Of a stretch of DNA of 64,000 nucleotides, positions 59,892-64,000 are shown piece after piece. The position numbers and the translations under genes were made by a program. The stretch spans positions 16,646,676 through 16,710,675 of the forward strand of contig OZ026837.1 in NCBI GenBank assembly GCA_964023205.1. The letters run 5' to 3'. Within the stretch, counting starts at the first letter, position 1; each line of letters starts with the position of its first letter. This DNA comes from Lutraria lutraria (taxonomy: Eukaryota; Mollusca; Bivalvia; Venerida; Mactridae). The notes beneath the pieces were generated by a model. The model ran no database searches. It was given only the letters and a program-made list of their open reading frames with translations, and was not told the DNA's origin.

Positions 59892-62800
59892 ATGCCAATT
59901 CAAGCACCACAATGGACAGAGTTTTTATCCTGTCCTGTCTGTTATAATGTATTCAATGAACAACTGTATAGGCCTATCAGTCTTGCCTGCGGCCATACAG
60001 TCTGTAAGACTTGCCTTTCCAAGTTCCAACAGAGAAAATGCCCCTTTGACCAGTCATTGATATCCAGAGACATAGATGAGTTGCCAGCTAACTTTGCCCT
60101 ATTGCAACTAGTTAGTGCGACTGCTTCTCCTGACAGCAAGAAAGATTGTGTATCAAATGAGCATAAAACATATTATGAAAGGTCTAGAAAATGTGTGGAG
60201 CAGCTGGCCTTGTTACTGAAACCAGTATCTTCAAGTAAGTTTAAAAACACCCTAACTACTGTCAGTACTAGTCAATATATCTCTTCCACTATTCATGAAG
60301 CTATCCAAAAAAATCTATTTAGGGAAGTATTAAATTATTATGTGCTACCATTGATTCATTTATAAGAAACAAAATCATAATTATGGCTCCAATGGTAAGA
60401 TTTTTCCACTTCATGGTAATAATTTTAATTTGATTTTGATTAATAAATTTACTCTGCCATGTGTTGACTGGCACATAGAATAAAATAGATCATTTGATGC
60501 ATGGATCTCTTGGGTCAAATATTTCATGCATTCAATATAAAATGTATACAGCGTTAATGGTGTTTGTACAATAATTCATACACATAATTTTCTTTTCTGT
60601 ATCATACTGTATAATATCAAATTTATTATTTGTCAGTATATTACTTTTACTTCATTATGATTTTGAAAATGTTTTTTTTACTTTTAGCTAGCACAGGTTC
60701 AATAATTTCCTTGCCTCTTACAAACAATGGTAACACTCAAAATTCAAATAGTGCACTCAGTCGGCCCATGCAGCGGAAACTGATTACGCTTGTTAATTGC
60801 CAGTTAGTTGAGGAAGAGGGTAGGGCACGAGCATTACGTGCAGCTAGATCCCTTGGGGAACGCACAGTAACTGAGTTAATTCTTCAGCATCAGAATCCTC
60901 AACAATTATCATCAAATTTATGGGCAGCTGTCCGAGGCAGAGGATGTCAATTTCTTGGTCCAGGTTGGTTGTTGTTGATAATTTTTTATTTTATAACAAA
61001 ATAGTTTAAATGAAATTCAAGTCCATTAAACCTTGCGGCCCATGAGGACAACCTATTTACAGATATGTATACATAATGTATTAATAAAAGAAATGTAACA
61101 GAGAAGATATATTGTAACATGGTAAAACTGAACTTAACAGTTCCATAATTGGAAATGAAAACTGAATAATTTATAAAGCATACAGAAATGAAGAATAATG
61201 ATAATTATGATAACATATGATTGATCTTTATAATCAGAATTCAAACACATATCAGAAAATTATCACAAAATTTGTGACATCACAAAGAAAGGACACCATA
61301 ATTATGTTTACATTATTATTTTTATATGATATTCATTAACTGAAAACAGCTTTTAATGTAGATGCTTAGCTACATTGTAGTTGTGAAACTCATATGCAGC
61401 TGAATTGTATTTATAGTAGAAATGCTGAGATAATTTCAATATAGCAACTTGACAGATTAGAGTTGAGACCATCTACTAATCTTCAGTCAACAATTACAGT
61501 TCTGATATGATTTGCATGTATTACAACGTTTTTTTTTCTACCGACGTAAGTTAATTTCTCAGAAATTTAAATAACCTTATACTAGGGCTGTCCTGATATG
61601 GCTGCGTACCGGTACGTACCGGTACAGTGCTGAACGATATGCGTATCGTATCGGAAGGTCTCGTATCGGCCGTATCGTGGTTTTTTATTTTATATTAAAA
61701 AAACTCTTAGAATGTTGAACAACTGAACTTAATTTGCGAATTTACTCTCTTTATGGACATTAGAAGCGTGAGGTAAAGCTAGACAACGAATTCGATTCGA
61801 ATACTAGTACTAGCTAGTATTCAGATTTTGTCAAGTAGAAATTGACTTATAAAAATTTGTATTACGCCACCATGTAATTTTACATAAAAATATGGCAGCA
61901 TTTTGGTTTGCCGATTAATGAAACAAGCACGTAGTTGTCTGTAAGAAGTGTCAACGCGATGTCAAGTATAGTGGTGGGACTAGCAACCTTAGAACAAATG
62001 TCTCACCATCATATGATTAATTATTCATTATTAATTTAGTATTGTTAATCAATTTGACAAATCATAACCCTTATTCTTTAAACAATTTTATGTGGCTAGA
62101 TTCTATTCTTGATATAAGGTCATTTATGGGACATATATTAAAACTTGCTTCTTTTGTAAAATTTCTCATAATTATTTAATTTCCACAAAATCAACTAACA
62201 TAATTTAGGTGAATCAAATTGATGACTTTAAGTACAGGACACTTTTATTTTTACATCTTTTTAACAGTTAAGTAGGACTTTCTACCACCAAACAAATATG
62301 TGTTCCCAAAAAAAACACTAATATTACAACGTTTTTCATTACTTTGAAATATTTTTATATCGTATCGTTGATATCGCATATCGCTAGTACCGTATCGCAA
62401 TACGTATCGTATCGGCTGAGATCTGTATTGGGACAGCCCTACCTTATACAGAAATGAGAATTTGCTTGAGGATTGTTTGAGGATGGTGTCCACGCTATAA
62501 TTAATACAGTGTTGGAGGCCACCTCTAAATAAAGTCCACCCTGTTAATAAAGGCCATTCTTTTAAGAACCTTCATTCATTATATAGAACAAAATGACCTC
62601 TGAATAAAGGTCACCTGTCAATAAAGGCCACATATTGGTATTTTCCAAAAGGTGGCCTTTGTTCACAAGTTGGACTGTACTCCACATCAGAATTATTATC
62701 AGTGGTACTATTATTATTACAGCAATGCAAGAAGAGGTTTTGAAGCTTATATTGTTAGCCCTTGAAGATGGATCGGCCCTGTCGAGAAAAGTATTAGTTT

Positions 62801-64000
62801 TATTTGTTGTGCAGAGATTAGAAGCCCAGTATCCCCAGGCATCTAAGACAGCTATTGGACATGTTGTACAACTCTTATACAGAGCATCCTGCTTCAAGGT
62901 TTTTCATTATGTTTTCAATAATGGATTTTCCTTAAAAAGTGCTTTTTCTAATAACCACTAAGACATACAATTGTAAAATGAAGATTTTATTTTTGTCTTT
63001 TACTGACTTTTGTGTTGTTTAAAGAATTCATCAGCAAAATATTGCTAAAACTTAGTTTATGCATTTGTTGCATCAAATATTAAAACATTTGATTTATTTG
63101 ATTTTTAAGATGATAGAATCATTCTTATTCATGAATGTGATGTTCCAATGTATAAGTGAGATGTTTTGTGGTATAAAACATTATTTTATTACCAGTGTGT
63201 GTCATGATTCTAGTGATGTCGTATCTCCATAATTGACCTTTGTTGTGACTGTTGTACCTGAGCTATAGTTGTGATTTTTGCTGATAAAAGGTATTTGGCC
63301 AATTATGCCCCCTTTCATAGAAAAGGGGTATATTGCTCTGCACATGTCGGTCAGTCAGTTTGTCTGTCCCTAACCAAACCTTGTCCGGGCAATAACTACA
63401 TAATTATTTGGCCTAAGCTCCTCATATTGGTTTGGAGGTTGGTCATCTCACATAGATGACCCCTATTGGTTTTGAGGTCACCAGGTCAAGGTCGCAGGAG
63501 GCATCTGTTTTTCATAAAGACTTCTTGTTTGTAAATTTTGGTGCAAAATGTAACCATTATGGTTGACCTATGTATTGAAAGACTGTTGTTTTACTACACA
63601 TCGATAAATGTGCTATGATTGTTATAAAGTTTGTTAGTGAAACCAAATATTTTATCTCAGTTAACATTTTCTAGGTGACCAAGAGAGATGAAGAATCCTC
63701 CTTGATGCAGCTAAAAGAAGAGTATCGCACTTACGAAACTTTAAGACGAGAACATGATTCACAGATTGTTCAGATAGCAATGGAAGGCGGTCTTAGAATA
63801 GCTCCTGACCAATGGTCGTCTTTGTTATATGGTGACTCCACCCACAAATCCCACATGCAATCTATCATTGACAAGGTACTAGTATTATTATTTTGTTCAG
63901 ATAGCAATGGAAGGCGGTCTTAGAATAGCTCCTGACCAATGGTCATCTTTGTTATATGGTGACTCCACCCACAAATCACACATGCAATCTATCATTGACA
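59892..64000 (+). CDS. RC3H1: Roquin (RC3H1/RC3H2-type) RING E3 and RNA-binding protein, N-terminal part
   Basis: Roquins bind stem-loop decay elements in mRNA 3' UTRs through the ROQ domain and recruit decay machinery; the RING gives E3 ligase activity. Exons are 59876-60234 (ATG 59892), 60688-60963, 62723-62898 and 63675-63875, phases matching, giving 332 residues before the window edge. [17 protein letters not shown] opens the RING with C14, C17, C33, H35, C38, C41, C50 and D53; Asp as the eighth ligand (CPFDQ) is typical of Roquins. The ROQ region has [60 protein letters not shown] and [19 protein letters not shown], all close to the vertebrate wording I remember. Vertebrates have RC3H1 and RC3H2, so the symbol is provisional. 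After exon 5 a partial copy of that exon begins at about 63893. The rest lies to the right. Confidence 0.93.
61575..62449. mobile_element. hAT deletion derivative with BED-finger relic, in Roquin intron
   Basis: Element 61583-62441 has ends TAGGGCTGTCC and GGACAGCCCTA (11-bp inverted repeats) and 8-bp duplications CCTTATAC at 61575-61582 and 62442-62449, as hAT elements make. Both subterminal regions are full of CGTATCG/CGATACG words. At about 61927-62017 a frame reads [20 protein letters not shown] and [10 protein letters not shown], a BED-type zinc finger with its Cys pair but a degenerate His end. No transposase core remains. Confidence 0.85.
62505..62682. mobile_element. AAGGCCACC foldback repeat, fullest copy, in Roquin intron
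   Basis: Starts TACAGTGTTGGAGGCCACCT and ends GTTCACAAGTTGGACTGTA, giving imperfect inverted ends. TAAAGGCCATTC, GACCTCTGAATAAAGGTCAC and CAATAAAGGCCACATATTGG are internal repeats. Its right end lies only about 40 bases before Roquin exon 4. Confidence 0.6.
63296..63530 (+). repeat. Mollusc-type dispersed repeat in Roquin intron
   Basis: AAAAGGGGTATATTGCTCTG, CATGTCGGTCAGTCAGTTTG, CCTTGTCCGGGCAATAACTA and GACCCCTATTGGTTTTGAGG follow the same order as the copy at 52525-52905. Confidence 0.65.
63893..64000 (+). repeat. Partial tandem duplicate of Roquin exon 5
   Basis: From TTGTTCAGATAGCAATGGAA at 63893 the sequence repeats exon 5 from about 63766, with a 127-bp period, to the window end. Only two differences are seen (TCG/TCA and TCC/TCA), both at third codon positions and both still Ser. 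TTATTATTTTGTTCAG| could act as an acceptor, and from 63901 the frame ([14 protein letters not shown]...) continues exon 5 in phase. Confidence 0.85.

Noticed and set aside
59857..60060. 67-codon ORF overlapping the Roquin start in another frame
   Set aside because: It is a shadow frame; the ATG at 59892 gives the conserved [11 protein letters not shown] start and RING.

Overview
The window looks like nuclear DNA of a mollusc, most likely a bivalve. It is AT-rich by eye, genes are split into short exons by long GT-AG introns, and much of the rest is dispersed repeats, tRNA-derived SINEs, MITE-like palindromes and relics of Tc1, hAT, Harbinger and LINE elements. Several repeats have the wording I associate with clam and other bivalve genomes (inference from memory, not a search). 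No operons, CRISPR arrays, rRNA genes or convincing functional tRNA genes are visible.

Two gene systems are readable, both on the + strand. The first is a tandem cluster of cytosolic sulfotransferase (SULT-type, PAPS-dependent) genes. SULT-A (exons 3-6, about 0.5-4.2 kb) enters from the left edge. SULT-B (about 42.0-43.2 kb) has only the last two coding exons. SULT-C (47.6-56.1 kb) is complete: six coding exons that join in phase into a 299-residue protein with the PAPS loop, catalytic His and C-terminal RKG..GDWKN motif. Related TATA plus donor segments at about 9.6 and 46.2 kb look like promoters and noncoding first exons of this family. The second gene starts at the right edge: a Roquin (RC3H1/RC3H2-type) orthologue. 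Its RING and the start of its ROQ domain lie in four coding exons between 59.9 kb and the window end, behind a probable 5' UTR exon near 58.5 kb. The last exon seen is followed by an in-frame partial duplicate of itself.

Between SULT-A and SULT-B lies the dominant structure of the window: a head-to-tail macrosatellite at 12801-33665. It has thirteen complete units of 1557-1574 bp and a 475-bp partial unit. Most of each unit is almost invariant, while a few short segments vary and define A, B and C subtypes arranged as a mosaic. Each unit carries a relic of a tRNA-derived SINE that also occurs as single copies elsewhere in the window. No convincing gene is seen in the unit; its ORFs are repeated in every copy and their homogeneity is that of the whole DNA unit.

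The rest is transposon debris with several well-bounded insertions: a hAT-like element with nested duplications and 8-bp target duplications (7382-9306), a Harbinger element with TTA duplications (49296-50746), a hAT/BED relic with 8-bp duplications inside Roquin (61575-62449), two tiny palindromic elements with 7-bp duplications, a broken Tc1-type transposase (38710-39714), LINE 3' fragments and several foldback repeats.
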